Made by a program: the position numbers and the translations under genes. DNA of 64,000 bases. It comes from Microbacterium aoyamense (GTDB lineage Bacteria; Actinomycetota; Actinomycetes; Actinomycetales; Microbacteriaceae). This document shows positions 18,878-27,345 of this stretch, piece after piece. The stretch spans positions 124,001-188,000 of the forward strand of contig NZ_JAKNUT010000006.1 in NCBI RefSeq assembly GCF_023155855.1, in the 5' to 3' direction. The stretch's first letter is position 1, and each line of letters starts with the position of its first letter. The notes beneath the pieces are model-generated. The model was not told the DNA's origin. It did not search any database and saw only the letters and a list, made by a program, of their open reading frames with translations.

Positions 18878-21053
18878 CCGCTTCTCTCCCCTCGCCATCA
18901 TGACCAGCTTTGAGCCGACGGAGTGCGCCTTCCAGGTCGGAACGGCGACCGACTCCGAGCTTGGGGTAGGCGCGATAGAGGTGACCGTTCACAGTGCGCT
19001 CTGAGAGGAGCAGTCGGCTTGCGATCTCTCTGGTGCTCATCCCCGATGCGGCCAACTCGACCACCGCCAGCTCGCGTCGCGTCAACGCTTCACCGGATGT
19101 CCACGCCTGAGTCGAAGGTGTCAGCATGTAGTCAGTCCGCCCTGCGGACCCTCGTGCTGCATCGAGCTCTTCGTCGCATCGCTCGGTCCAGGGTGCCGCA
19201 TCCAGGCGTACGAATACGCCGCGGGCGGCCAGGAGGAGTTCGCGCGCGCGAAGCACCTCCGCGTTGCGGCGGAGGAGCTGGGCGAGCGCGAGCTGCACCC
19301 GTGCGTGGTCGAACGGCCACAGCTGCACATCTCGATACATCAGGGCACGCTGCATCCGCGCAATTCCCTCAGGGCCGGATTCGGCCAGGCCACGACATGC
19401 GTCAGCGATCATCCGATGCCGCGGTGACCTCACCTCGAACTGACCCATCGCCTGGTTGTCGAGGGTCGACACGGCGATGTCCGCTCGACCTGTGTGGATC
19501 GCTGCGAGGGCGAAGTCGAGCACGGCGACGGGGAAGACATCGCCTGAAACGTCGAGCAGGCTTGACGGGCCGTGAGGGGCCAGCTGTCGGTACGTCTCTT
19601 CCCAGTGACCGCGGCCTGCCGCAGTCAGTGCCCTGGGAATGGCAGCCAGGTCCGCAACCCCGAATGCGCGCCGCGCAGCCCCCTCGCGAGAAAGCAGAGC
19701 AGCGAAGCGCTCAGCTTCTTCGTCTTTCCCGCGTGCCGCTGCGAGCACTGCGGCAGCGACATCGAGCGGTCCACGTGTCAGGTGCGGGATCTCCGGCTCT
19801 CGCACCTCGGACACTTCTCGGACGACGGCCGCCGCGTCATCCCATCGGCCCGCCGCGATCATCTCCAGCGCTGCTTCTCCGCGAGCCTCGGCGGCGAGCC
19901 GAGTCGCACCTAGTCTCTGGGCGTGACGTGCGGACTCGGCGAGACCTCTCCCGTCGGCGATGAGTTCGTCGTCGGTGCTTCCCGCTCGGGGGCGGAGGAG
20001 CGGCCTATCGGACTCGACCGGATAAGGCTGCTGCGCACTGGCCATGAGCCGGGCGAGCATCGACCGATGATTCGGGTCTCCGGTCCAGTCGGCGAGGCGC
20101 CGCAAAACGGTCAGTGCGTCAGCAAGACCTTCGCTTCCACCTGGACGACGTTGCACCGCGTCTTCGACCGCGGACGACAGTCTGTCGAAGCCCGCGACCG
20201 CGTCTGCGCCCATCTCGGCGATGACGAGTGCCTCTGCGGCTGACGCGCGCAGCGAGGCTCCCACATCGTGACCGGTGCGCCTGGCCTCGCCGAGCGTGCG
20301 CTGTGCGTCGCTCACGGCTCCGACGAGCTTCGCCTGGACGAATGCCGTCGTTGCGAGGAGGTGGAAGCGTTCACGCGAGGACTCCGTGGAGCGGGCCTCC
20401 TGCACGAGCGCCTCGAGCCGCTCGCTGAGCCCGCTGCCGTCTGGCTGACGCTGGGTCGAACGTCCCAACGGCGAGTCCCGCCCCGTCACACGCACTTCCG
20501 TGAGCTCCGCGATGGGTGTGCTCGCTCTCCACGCGTCGTCGGGGTGGTCATCGCCGACCACCGCGACGACGGTGACGACGCCCGCAGCGGCCAGAGCACG
20601 CAGGATCTCAGCGGATGCACGGTCGATCCACTGCGCGTCCTCGATGTAGACGACCACCCGGCCATCCGTCCACCCGCCGAGGTGGGATTGCACCTCTTCG
20701 GCGATCTCCCCCACCCTCGGAGCCCGCCCCTCGGCAAGTCCGATCGCGACATCGAGTGGTGTTCCCCGCCGACGCTGAGCCAGCGATCCGAGGGTGGGCA
20801 GGAGCAGCTGATGGAGAGCCGCGAAGCGAACATCGCGTTCATCTCGGGTGCCGATCGCCGTGAGCACGGGCAGCCCCATGACTGCTGCCATTCGTGATAC
20901 TTCGGCCTGCAGCATCTCATCCGCTCCTGCGGATCGAACATCATGCTTCAGCGCGACGGCAATGCTTGACGTGGTCTCCAGCGCGAGGCTCACCTTGGTC
21001 AAGAGCTCGTCGGACGGACGGTGAGGCGAACGTTCGAGCAGATCGCGGGACAT
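18837..21053 (-). CDS. LAL-like LuxR-family regulator lacking a recognisable Walker A
   Basis: 738 residues. The C-terminal LuxR helix-turn-helix is clear (LTRRELAVVELAASGMSTRE, RLLLSERTVNGHLYRAYPKL), and a Walker B-like VVVYIEDAQWID is present near residue 155. Where the P-loop should lie, the sequence reads AVALKHDVRSAGADEML, with no GxxGxGKT. The protein therefore probably cannot bind ATP as its neighbour does. ATG 21053 follows GGAGGGCGGAGAC; the open frame reaches 21104. It is followed by the intact LAL gene in an overlapping arrangement, suggesting ancient duplication and division of labour. Confidence 0.82.
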   Translation of the reverse strand: MSRDLLERSPHRPSDELLTKVSLALETTSSIAVALKHDVRSAGADEMLQAEVSRMAAVMGLPVLTAIGTRDERDVRFAALHQLLLPTLGSLAQRRRGTPLDVAIGLAEGRAPRVGEIAEEVQSHLGGWTDGRVVVYIEDAQWIDRASAEILRALAAAGVVTVVAVVGDDHPDDAWRASTPIAELTEVRVTGRDSPLGRSTQRQPDGSGLSERLEALVQEARSTESSRERFHLLATTAFVQAKLVGAVSDAQRTLGEARRTGHDVGASLRASAAEALVIAEMGADAVAGFDRLSSAVEDAVQRRPGGSEGLADALTVLRRLADWTGDPNHRSMLARLMASAQQPYPVESDRPLLRPRAGSTDDELIADGRGLAESARHAQRLGATRLAAEARGEAALEMIAAGRWDDAAAVVREVSEVREPEIPHLTRGPLDVAAAVLAAARGKDEEAERFAALLSREGAARRAFGVADLAAIPRALTAAGRGHWEETYRQLAPHGPSSLLDVSGDVFPVAVLDFALAAIHTGRADIAVSTLDNQAMGQFEVRSPRHRMIADACRGLAESGPEGIARMQRALMYRDVQLWPFDHARVQLALAQLLRRNAEVLRARELLLAARGVFVRLDAAPWTERCDEELDAARGSAGRTDYMLTPSTQAWTSGEALTRRELAVVELAASGMSTREIASRLLLSERTVNGHLYRAYPKLGVGRRSDLEGALRRLKAGHDGEGREADARHTGTVLTTAG

Positions 21054-21123
21054 GTCTCCGCCCTCCCAGAGCAGTCTTGCCGGCGGGTCGGGGGCCACCG
21101 GCACCTGAATGACCCGACCGTAG

Positions 21124-22524
21124 CTAACTTTTCTCAGGAAAGCTAGCGATGGGAGCCGATTGAGCGACTCGGCTGATGGAAGGCGCCGACCCCCCGGGAA
21201 TCAACCCGGTGGAAAGCGCCGCGAGGCCTGCGACGACGAGCGTCAGCCATGCCCAGGTGAGATTCGGCAGGGCGGAGATTCCGGTCTCTGACCCGACGGC
21301 GACGAAGGCGCCGATGCCGAATGCGGTGCCGACCTGGCGCGCCGTGGTGAGCGTTCCCGCTGCCGCACCGCGCTGAGGAGCTGGAACGTCGACCAGCGCC
21401 TGATTGAGGATGCCTGCCTGCGCGTTTCCGGCGCCCAGCCCGAGCAGGATCATCCCCGGCACGAACCCCACCAGCAGCGGGAATCCTCCCGTGAAGAAGA
21501 AGGACCACCAGAGACCACCGCCCACGAACAGCGCCCCGCTCACGACCGCCAAGGACGCGGGACCCAGCCGCCGACCGAGGACGACCCCCGACAGGACCGC
21601 AGCGGCCGGACCGATGGCGAACAGCAGACCTACCACCGGAGGCGGCAGGTCGAGAGCTCCACTCAAGGCTCGAGAGGTCGAGACGAGCATGACTGCGAAG
21701 CCTGCGTAGAAGATCAGCATCGCCGGCACTCCCAGCGCGAACGAGCGAACACGGAACAGCGCGGCTTCGATGGCCGGTCGTTTGGAACGGGCGCTGCGGA
21801 GCACGATCAATCCGAATGAGAGCACAGCGCCGACAGCAGCACCGACGATGACCAACGAGGCGCCCGCCACTCCGACATTGCTCAGCGCGATCACCCCGGA
21901 TGCCGTCATCGCGGCGATGAGCAGCGGTTGGATCACGTCGGGTCTCGGAACGACGGCGCGCGGGGTGGGCGCCAGTCGGTGCGCGAGCACCAAGGCCGGT
22001 GCAGCGAGAACGATGTTCACGAGGAAGATCAGTCGCCAATCGATGGGAGCGACCAGCCCCCCGAGCAGGGGTCCCGCTGCAGCCGCGACAGCGCCCGCCA
22101 CCGCCCATCCTGCGCGGATGCGTGCCTGCCGCTCCGGTAGCTGGCCCTGCTGCAACAGGGCCAGACTCGTGGGCAGGAGAAATCCCGCACCGACGCCTTG
22201 CGCAGCCCTGCCCAGCGAGAGCACCCATAGCTCCGGCGCGAGACCACAGACTGCGCTGCCGATCACGAAGGCGATCAGACCTGCGATGTAGGTCGACTTC
22301 TCGCCCCACCGCGAAGCGAGGGCGCCGGCGGGGAGTACGAGCGCCGCCGAAACGATCGGATAGATGACCGCGCCCCAGAGGATGCCATGGAATGACACTT
22401 CGGGGTAGGTCTTTCCGATCGACCCGAAGGCGACGATGATGACGAACAGGTCGAGACTCGCCAGGATCGACCCCGTCATCAGGACGACGGTTCGAGTCGC
22501 CCTCCCTGCCGAGCGCCCAGTCAT
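21124..22524 (-). CDS. MFS drug-exporter-like transporter (DHA2/14-TM-like)
   Basis: 466 residues, about 12-14 transmembrane segments. Motif-like features are LDLFVIIVAFGSI in the first segment (the multidrug-resistance D1 pattern), ASRWGEKSTYIAGL (loop 2-3) and GRAAQGVGAGFLLPTSLALL (motif C region). Such proteins export drugs or other small hydrophobic compounds by proton antiport. It follows the oxalate decarboxylase by 33 bp and precedes the two regulators by 70 bp, so it is probably in one operon with them. Confidence 0.85.
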   Translation of the reverse strand: MTGRSAGRATRTVVLMTGSILASLDLFVIIVAFGSIGKTYPEVSFHGILWGAVIYPIVSAALVLPAGALASRWGEKSTYIAGLIAFVIGSAVCGLAPELWVLSLGRAAQGVGAGFLLPTSLALLQQGQLPERQARIRAGWAVAGAVAAAAGPLLGGLVAPIDWRLIFLVNIVLAAPALVLAHRLAPTPRAVVPRPDVIQPLLIAAMTASGVIALSNVGVAGASLVIVGAAVGAVLSFGLIVLRSARSKRPAIEAALFRVRSFALGVPAMLIFYAGFAVMLVSTSRALSGALDLPPPVVGLLFAIGPAAAVLSGVVLGRRLGPASLAVVSGALFVGGGLWWSFFFTGGFPLLVGFVPGMILLGLGAGNAQAGILNQALVDVPAPQRGAAAGTLTTARQVGTAFGIGAFVAVGSETGISALPNLTWAWLTLVVAGLAALSTGLIPGGSAPSISRVAQSAPIASFPEKS

Positions 22525-22557
22525 TGGCGTTGCCTCACATCTCTCACGATGTCCGAC

Positions 22558-23769
22558 CTATCGGAGCGGCGTGATGCCTTGCGCGCCCCGCGGGAACGTC
22601 GCCAGCACGCTCGGGTCGATGTTGAGGTGCGCCGATACGAGCTGCGGCGGCACGTGCGACAGCCAGTTGGCGAGGGAGATCTCTTCGTACTTGTCGGTGC
22701 GGAACACCTCGAGGAACTGCAGCACGTCGTCGCCGGTGTTCTCGATGTAGTGGCCGAAGTTCTTGCGGACCACGCCGACATCTCCCGCGCGGAAGTCGGT
22801 CGTGTTCGCGTGCGGACCTGTGTTGAAGACGGTCATCCGGGCCGAGCCGCGCAGGTAGTACTGCCACTCGTCCGCGTTCGGGTGCCAGTGCAGCTCCCGC
22901 ATCGACCCCGGCTCGACCGTGACCAGGGCCGCGGCGACGGTGTTCGAGTAGGCGTAGTTCGTCGAGTCGGCGATCTGGATGCTGCCGCCCGAGTTCTGGT
23001 GCAGCGGCTTCGACCGGGACAGGCGGAAGATGACCGGCTCCATGCCCCACTCGACTCCGGCGGCAGCCTGATCGACCTCGAGGGTGGGCGGTTCGTCGCC
23101 GGGGAAGATCCAGAGACTGTGCAGCGGGATGTCCTTGAAGATCTCCTGGGCGACGCCGAAGTTCTTCGCGAGGACTTCGGGCGGGGTGTGCGCGAACCAG
23201 TCGGTCAGCAGGAGCGTGTTCGATTCGGACTGGTCGCCGTCGTCGAACGCGAGCACGAACTCCGCACCGTCGGGTCCGAGGCCCTGGAGCGAGTGCGGGG
23301 TTCCGGCGGGGAAGAACCAGAGGTCGCCCTCCTCGACGTCCTCAACCGCGGGAAGTCCGTTCCGGCTCAAGGTCGTCACGCGGCACTTTCCGCGGGTCAT
23401 GACGGCCCACTCGGCGGTCTGGTGCCAGTGCAGCTCGCGGATGCCGCCGGGCTCGAGGTACATGTTGACGCCCGCGATCTCGTCCGAGATGGCGAAGTCG
23501 TCCTTCGTGAGCTCCCGCGCCCACCCACCCGCCTGCACGCGCCGCGGCGAGATGTTGAACGAGGACCAGAAGAACGGCTGCGTCGAGATATCCGTCGCCG
23601 GCGCATGGATCTGGTTCGGGAACTGGGACTCGATGACCTCGTTCTGCGGCCCGGTCATATCCCCACTCCGGGGATGGTCGAGCGTGTTCACCTCACCCTC
23701 TTGCGGCAGATCCGGGTTTCCCAGCGTGGGCACTTCGTGGTGAGGCACGGCCTCTGACGTCGGTTCCAT
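22558..23769 (-). CDS. Oxalate decarboxylase-like bicupin
   Basis: 403 residues with two cupin domains, each with a manganese-binding HxH...E set: RELHWHQTAEWA in the first and RELHWHPNADEWQ in the second. The lid of the first cupin reads SESNT, close to the SENST lid of Bacillus OxdC and keeping the glutamate that separates decarboxylase from oxidase, so oxalate to formate plus CO2 is the likely reaction. No secretion signal is seen; it would act in the cytoplasm. ATG 23769 follows AAGGAGATAGCC. It is probably the first gene of a run down to 14354. Confidence 0.87.
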   Translation of the reverse strand: MEPTSEAVPHHEVPTLGNPDLPQEGEVNTLDHPRSGDMTGPQNEVIESQFPNQIHAPATDISTQPFFWSSFNISPRRVQAGGWARELTKDDFAISDEIAGVNMYLEPGGIRELHWHQTAEWAVMTRGKCRVTTLSRNGLPAVEDVEEGDLWFFPAGTPHSLQGLGPDGAEFVLAFDDGDQSESNTLLLTDWFAHTPPEVLAKNFGVAQEIFKDIPLHSLWIFPGDEPPTLEVDQAAAGVEWGMEPVIFRLSRSKPLHQNSGGSIQIADSTNYAYSNTVAAALVTVEPGSMRELHWHPNADEWQYYLRGSARMTVFNTGPHANTTDFRAGDVGVVRKNFGHYIENTGDDVLQFLEVFRTDKYEEISLANWLSHVPPQLVSAHLNIDPSVLATFPRGAQGITPLR

Positions 23770-23848
23770 GGCTATCTCCTTGCATCGGTGGCGGACTGCG
23801 GACGCCGTGGCGTCGCAAACCATCAGACCGGCGTGGGACCGATCACCT

Positions 23849-23886
23849 CATGAGGAGGATGACTCAACCGAGTCATCCTCCTCATG
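23849..23886. repeat. Perfect 17-bp inverted repeat between oxdC and SnoaL genes
   Basis: CATGAGGAGGATGACTC (23849-23865), AACC loop, GAGTCATCCTCCTCATG (23870-23886): a perfect 38-bp hairpin/palindrome in the 178-bp divergent region. It has no T-tract. Such a long exact palindrome could be an operator controlling both directions, or a hairpin in the leader of either transcript. It also contains AGGAGG-like sequences on both strands, so folding would hide or expose ribosome-site-like bases. Confidence 0.75.
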
Positions 23887-23947
23887 CCGGAGGGACCGCG
23901 CGGAACCGAGTCTGGAGTGGCCCACAAGAGTCCGGGCAGGAGGCACC

Positions 23948-24370
23948 ATGAACGAGACCCAGAACAACGAGCTCATCATCTCGACCGCTTTCGAGAACTG
24001 GACACGAGGTCGAGGAAACATCGAGCACCTGCTCTCGCCCGACCTCGAGTGGGAAGTTCCCGGCGGGTCCATCGTCTCCGGCCACTACAGCAGACAGCGA
24101 TTCATCGACACGGTGCTCCACGGTGTCGAGCAACGATTTCGACGCCACGGCAGCATCCGGCCTCTTCGCGTGCGACTCGTCCTCGCGGATCGCGACTGGG
24201 TGAGCGTTGTGTGGGATTCGGCGGGCATCACCGATGCCGACACCGGATACCGCAATACGCACGCGTGGTTCATGCGCCTCGACCAAGGAGTCATCGTGCA
24301 GGGGATCTCCTTCTTCGACGGATCCGCATTCGACAGCCTCTGGGCGGTCGTCCCAGGACGAGAGAACTGA
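23948..24370 (+). CDS. SnoaL-like (NTF2-fold) protein
   Basis: 140 residues of the NTF2/SnoaL fold: an N-terminal helix (IISTAFENWTRGRGNIEHLL), DLEWEVPGGSIVSGHY and the late strand pair ending GISFFDGSAFDSLW. Members are small isomerases, hydratases or polyketide-cyclase-like proteins; no specific reaction is assigned. ATG 23948 follows CAGGAGG. It is first gene of a plus-strand series of redox-related genes. Confidence 0.8.
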   Translation: MNETQNNELIISTAFENWTRGRGNIEHLLSPDLEWEVPGGSIVSGHYSRQRFIDTVLHGVEQRFRRHGSIRPLRVRLVLADRDWVSVVWDSAGITDADTGYRNTHAWFMRLDQGVIVQGISFFDGSAFDSLWAVVPGREN

Positions 24371-24450
24371 AGTCGAATTGCTCAGGAGACGGCGACCTCA
24401 TCGCCGACAGCCTGTACACCATGTCATCCACATCCACTGAGGAGAACGAC

Positions 24451-25188
24451 ATGCGCACGCAGGCTCCGCCCCAGCAGACCACCGGGCCGAGATACCCACT
24501 CATGGAACGACCCGTCGTCGCGGTGGCCCTTGCCCTCGTCGCCGGCCTCCTCAACGCATGGACCTTCGGCCAGGCGCAGACGTTCGCCACCGTTCAGTCC
24601 GGCAACATCGTCTCCGTCGGCTACGCGCTCGTATCAGGGGACCTCGCGCGAGCGCAGGCTGCACTGATATCCATCGTCGCGTTCGGCCTTGGCGCATTCG
24701 TCTGCGCGGTCTTCCTCGCGTTCCTCGCCCGCCGACGCGCGTTCTACTCGGCCGCCGTCCTGGTGATCGAGGCGATCCTCCTGATCGCGCTCGTCGTGGC
24801 AAGCCTTATCTGGAGCCTCCCGGCGGTATGGATGGCCTTCGGTATCAGCATCATCGCGGGGATCCAAGGCAACGCCTTCCATCGCGAAGCAGGAATGCTC
24901 TACGGCAACATCGCGGTCACGTTCGTTCTGCAGAACGTCGGCGGCATGCTCGGTCGGGGCGCGACGAAGCGCGTGTTCGATGACGGAGAACCGCACGTGC
25001 GTCGGGCGGCTCAGTACGCAGTCGTCCTCATCGGCTTCGCCGCCGGAGGCGGCATCGGGTTCGCCGCGGACGAGCTCTGGACGATGACGTCCCTCACCCT
25101 CGCCGCGACCATCCTGCTCGCGATCGCACTCACCGCGTCCGTGACACGGTCGTCGATCGACCCCGGCCAGAACAACCCGACCCCGTGA
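24451..25188 (+). CDS. DUF1275 (YoaK-like) membrane protein
   Basis: 245 residues with six or seven transmembrane segments. DUF1275 features are VAGLLNAWTFGQAQTFATVQSGN near the start (the conserved TGN-like site) and IQGNAFHREAG in the middle. Function in bacteria is unknown. ATG 24451 was chosen over ATG 24421 because GAGGAGA lies 7 bases upstream. Confidence 0.85.
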   Translation: MRTQAPPQQTTGPRYPLMERPVVAVALALVAGLLNAWTFGQAQTFATVQSGNIVSVGYALVSGDLARAQAALISIVAFGLGAFVCAVFLAFLARRRAFYSAAVLVIEAILLIALVVASLIWSLPAVWMAFGISIIAGIQGNAFHREAGMLYGNIAVTFVLQNVGGMLGRGATKRVFDDGEPHVRRAAQYAVVLIGFAAGGGIGFAADELWTMTSLTLAATILLAIALTASVTRSSIDPGQNNPTP

Positions 25189-25203
25189 CGAGAGCGAGAG
25201 AGC

Positions 25204-25707
25204 ATGACCATCGACCCGCAATTCCGCGTCGGGGCACCCGCCCCCAAGGTGCAATTGGATGCGGCATCCGGACGCCGCATCGACCTTGCCGACATGAAAG
25301 GCCGCACCGTCGTCCTGGTGTTCTATCCCGCCGACTGGAGCCCCGTCTGCGGCGACGAACTCGACGTCTTCAACATCGCCCTGCCTCTCTTCACCGAGAT
25401 AGGGAGCGTCGTCCTCGGAGTGTCCGTAGACAGCGTGTGGTCGCACAAAGCATTCGCAGACCAACATCACTTGAGGATCGATCTGCTCAGCGACTTCGAG
25501 CCGAAGGGTTCGGTGTCGCGGGAGTTCGGCATGTACGACGACAGGGCAGGGCGCAGCAAGAGGGGCCTCGTCATCATCGACGGCGACGGCGTCGTGAGGT
25601 GGGCCGTCGTGTATCCGGACGATGTGAACCCGGGCGTAGACGAAGTCTTGCGCATCGCCGGTCAACTCACTCACACGCCCGCGGGCACCCTCGAGGATGC
25701 ACGGTGA
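25204..25707 (+). CDS. Peroxiredoxin (AhpC/TSA family)
   Basis: 167 residues with the peroxiredoxin active site YPADWSPVCGDE, where the Cys at about residue 50 is peroxidatic. It reduces peroxides through the thiol and is recycled by a thioredoxin-like partner. The catalytic Pro and Cys are present, but Thr is replaced by Ser in the PxxxTxxC motif, a known variant. No resolving Cys is obvious. Its stop overlaps the GTG of the DsbA-like gene (GTGA), so the partner is probably co-expressed with it. Confidence 0.88.
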   Translation: MTIDPQFRVGAPAPKVQLDAASGRRIDLADMKGRTVVLVFYPADWSPVCGDELDVFNIALPLFTEIGSVVLGVSVDSVWSHKAFADQHHLRIDLLSDFEPKGSVSREFGMYDDRAGRSKRGLVIIDGDGVVRWAVVYPDDVNPGVDEVLRIAGQLTHTPAGTLEDAR

Positions 25708-26264
25708 ACACCGCCTACCCGCCACGAGCGGACGACCACTCGACCGGGCCGGCTACCGCAGCCGTGACGATCATCGAGTACGGCGATTACCAGTGCCCCT
25801 ACTGCGGGGCGGCCTACCCTGTCGTACGTCACGTGCTGAGGAAATACCAAGGGAGGATCCGATTCATCTTCCGAAACTTCCCCATCGCCGAGCGACACCC
25901 CGAAGCACTCAACGCAGCTTCACTCGCGGAGTTCGCCGCCGATCACGGGCGGTTCTGGGCAACCCATGACGCCCTCTTCATGAACCAGAGCGAACTGGGG
26001 CCGGATCTCTACGAGCGCATCTGCCGCGACCTGACCATGGACTATCAGGAGTATCGAATGGCGCTTCTCCACGATGTCTATCGCAGCCGCATCGAAAGAG
26101 ATGAGCGAGAGGGACTGCTCAGCGGCGTAAACGGAACACCGACATTCTTCGTGAATGGCGAGATCGTCACGACGGGAACCGCCGGGCTCGTAGCCGCAGT
26201 CTCACGAAGTCTCGCCCTCTCGTCCAGACTCGGCTCACGACGCCCCGCCACCAAACTTTCTTGA
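25704..26264 (+). CDS. DsbA-like thioredoxin-fold protein (CPYC)
   Basis: 186 residues of the thioredoxin_4/DsbA class with the redox site YGDYQCPYCGAAY near residues 28-40, the inserted helical domain and the cis-Pro loop GTPTFFVNG. No signal peptide is visible, so it is probably cytoplasmic and may reduce or recycle the preceding peroxiredoxin. It starts at GTG 25704, overlapping that gene's stop. The alternative is an exported form with a missed start, but the upstream frame is only a shadow. Confidence 0.82.
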   Translation: MNTAYPPRADDHSTGPATAAVTIIEYGDYQCPYCGAAYPVVRHVLRKYQGRIRFIFRNFPIAERHPEALNAASLAEFAADHGRFWATHDALFMNQSELGPDLYERICRDLTMDYQEYRMALLHDVYRSRIERDEREGLLSGVNGTPTFFVNGEIVTTGTAGLVAAVSRSLALSSRLGSRRPATKLS

Positions 26265-26302
26265 AGAGGGTTAGAGTGGGCCGGGAGAGCAGGGAGCATG
26301 CA

Positions 26303-26797
26303 ATGCCGCTACGATCCGACTGGTCCGACGAGTTCTGCCCGATCCGCCGATCACTGGATGTCCTCGGAGACCCGTGGGTACTCCTGATCATCAGAGAAGT
26401 GCTCCACGGCAGAGGTCGCTTTGACACGCTCCGGGACACGCTGCGGATCTCCGAGGCGGTCCTCAGCCGACGCCTGACGGCACTGACCGACGCAGAGCTC
26501 CTCGAACGAGCCCCGTACGACTCAGGAGGCCGCACCAGGTGGGGCTACGTTGCGACCGAAGCGGCCACCGACCTGCTGCCGGTCCTTCAACAACTGGCGC
26601 TCTGGGGAGAACGCCACACCCCCATGCCGGAGGGCGGAGGACACATGGCCATGATTCATGTCGCCTGCGGCAAGGAGACGCACCGCGCCGAGAGCTGCAG
26701 CTCCTGCGGCGAACTGCTCGAGGCTGGCGACATGGCGTGGGTGAAGCCGTGGAAGAACCTCAGCGATCCCCTCCAGCCCGCCGGCACGCTGGTCTGA
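26303..26797 (+). CDS. HxlR-family winged-helix regulator
   Basis: 164 residues. The HxlR domain is clear: CPIRRSLDVLGDPWVLLIIREVLHG, then RFDTLRDTLRISEAVLSRRL and GYVATEAATDLLPVLQQLALWG. The N-terminal Cys is the usual redox/aldehyde-sensing position. The C-terminal tail has ACGKE and CSSCGE, giving a possible zinc-binding set. ATG 26303 follows GGGAG. It directly follows the peroxiredoxin and DsbA-like genes and probably senses oxidative or electrophilic stress and controls them (inference). Confidence 0.85.
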   Translation: MPLRSDWSDEFCPIRRSLDVLGDPWVLLIIREVLHGRGRFDTLRDTLRISEAVLSRRLTALTDAELLERAPYDSGGRTRWGYVATEAATDLLPVLQQLALWGERHTPMPEGGGHMAMIHVACGKETHRAESCSSCGELLEAGDMAWVKPWKNLSDPLQPAGTLV

Positions 26798-26871
26798 CTC
26801 GACGTCGACCGATGGCCGAGGCATCCCATCCTCGGTCCTCGCGCTTCGCAGCGCTCGCAGCACCCGGCTAG

Positions 26872-27222
26872 GGGCCACTCGGCGGCGTCCTCGTGGACGC
26901 TCGCGCGATCCGGGATGCGGGAACCGCCGCGCGCGAGCGCGGGTAAGTCCGCGCGACGCTGCGGATCGTGCGAGCAAATCCCCACCTTGCCGCCCCGCTG
27001 TCCATGATGGCGATCGTCGGGACTCTGACGTACGAGTTCGAGGTACCGGTCCCCGTGTTCGCGGAGCAATTGCTCACCGCCAGCGCGAGCGAGTATGCCG
27101 CCCTCACGGCAACCTTCGGCTTCGGCTCGGTCGCGTGCGTGATCGCGGCGGGAGTGGGGGCACTGATCCTGCGCCAGGAGTGGGTGCGTCATCGTAGAAG
27201 GGGTCGTTCTGCTCAGGAGTGA
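26872..27222 (+). pseudogene. Decayed MFS transporter remnant
   Basis: The frame reads GPLGGVLVDARAIRDAG..., then a TAA at 26944-26946, then VRATLRIVRANPHLAAPLS and MMAIVGTLTYEFEVPVPVF, ending at 27222. From family knowledge, the second part matches the middle of EntS/MFS_3-type exporters (ATPxLRxPLxMMAVxGTLxYEFQVxLPL). The N-terminal half, a membrane segment between the two parts and the C-terminal half are missing. An ORF of 84 codons from GTG 26968 remains open but lacks a ribosome site and most of the transporter. It is best read as a truncated pseudogene. Confidence 0.65.
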
Positions 27223-27261
27223 CCATGGCGTCATCTGGTGATCTTGAGCAAGGAGGTCCAC

Positions 27262-27345
27262 ATGCCCACTGCGACAACACATCTCATCGACCGACGCCCA
27301 ACCGATCCTCAGCCGACGCAGCGTCGGACGGCGCGCCGCTCATGA
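27262..27345 (+). CDS. 27-codon leader-like ORF with strong ribosome site
   Basis: AAGGAGG precedes ATG 27262 by the normal distance. The encoded peptide, MPTATTHLIDRRPTDP followed by a basic tail, ends at a TGA (27343-27345) that overlaps ATG 27342 of the SnoaL-like gene. It is either a coupling leader peptide or the true N-terminus of that gene separated by a frameshift. It is too short for a family assignment. Confidence 0.35.
   Translation: MPTATTHLIDRRPTDPQPTQRRTARRS

Noticed and set aside
26968..27222. Independent 84-codon gene
   Set aside because: Sequence matches the middle of MFS exporters and lacks a ribosome site; treated as part of a pseudogene.
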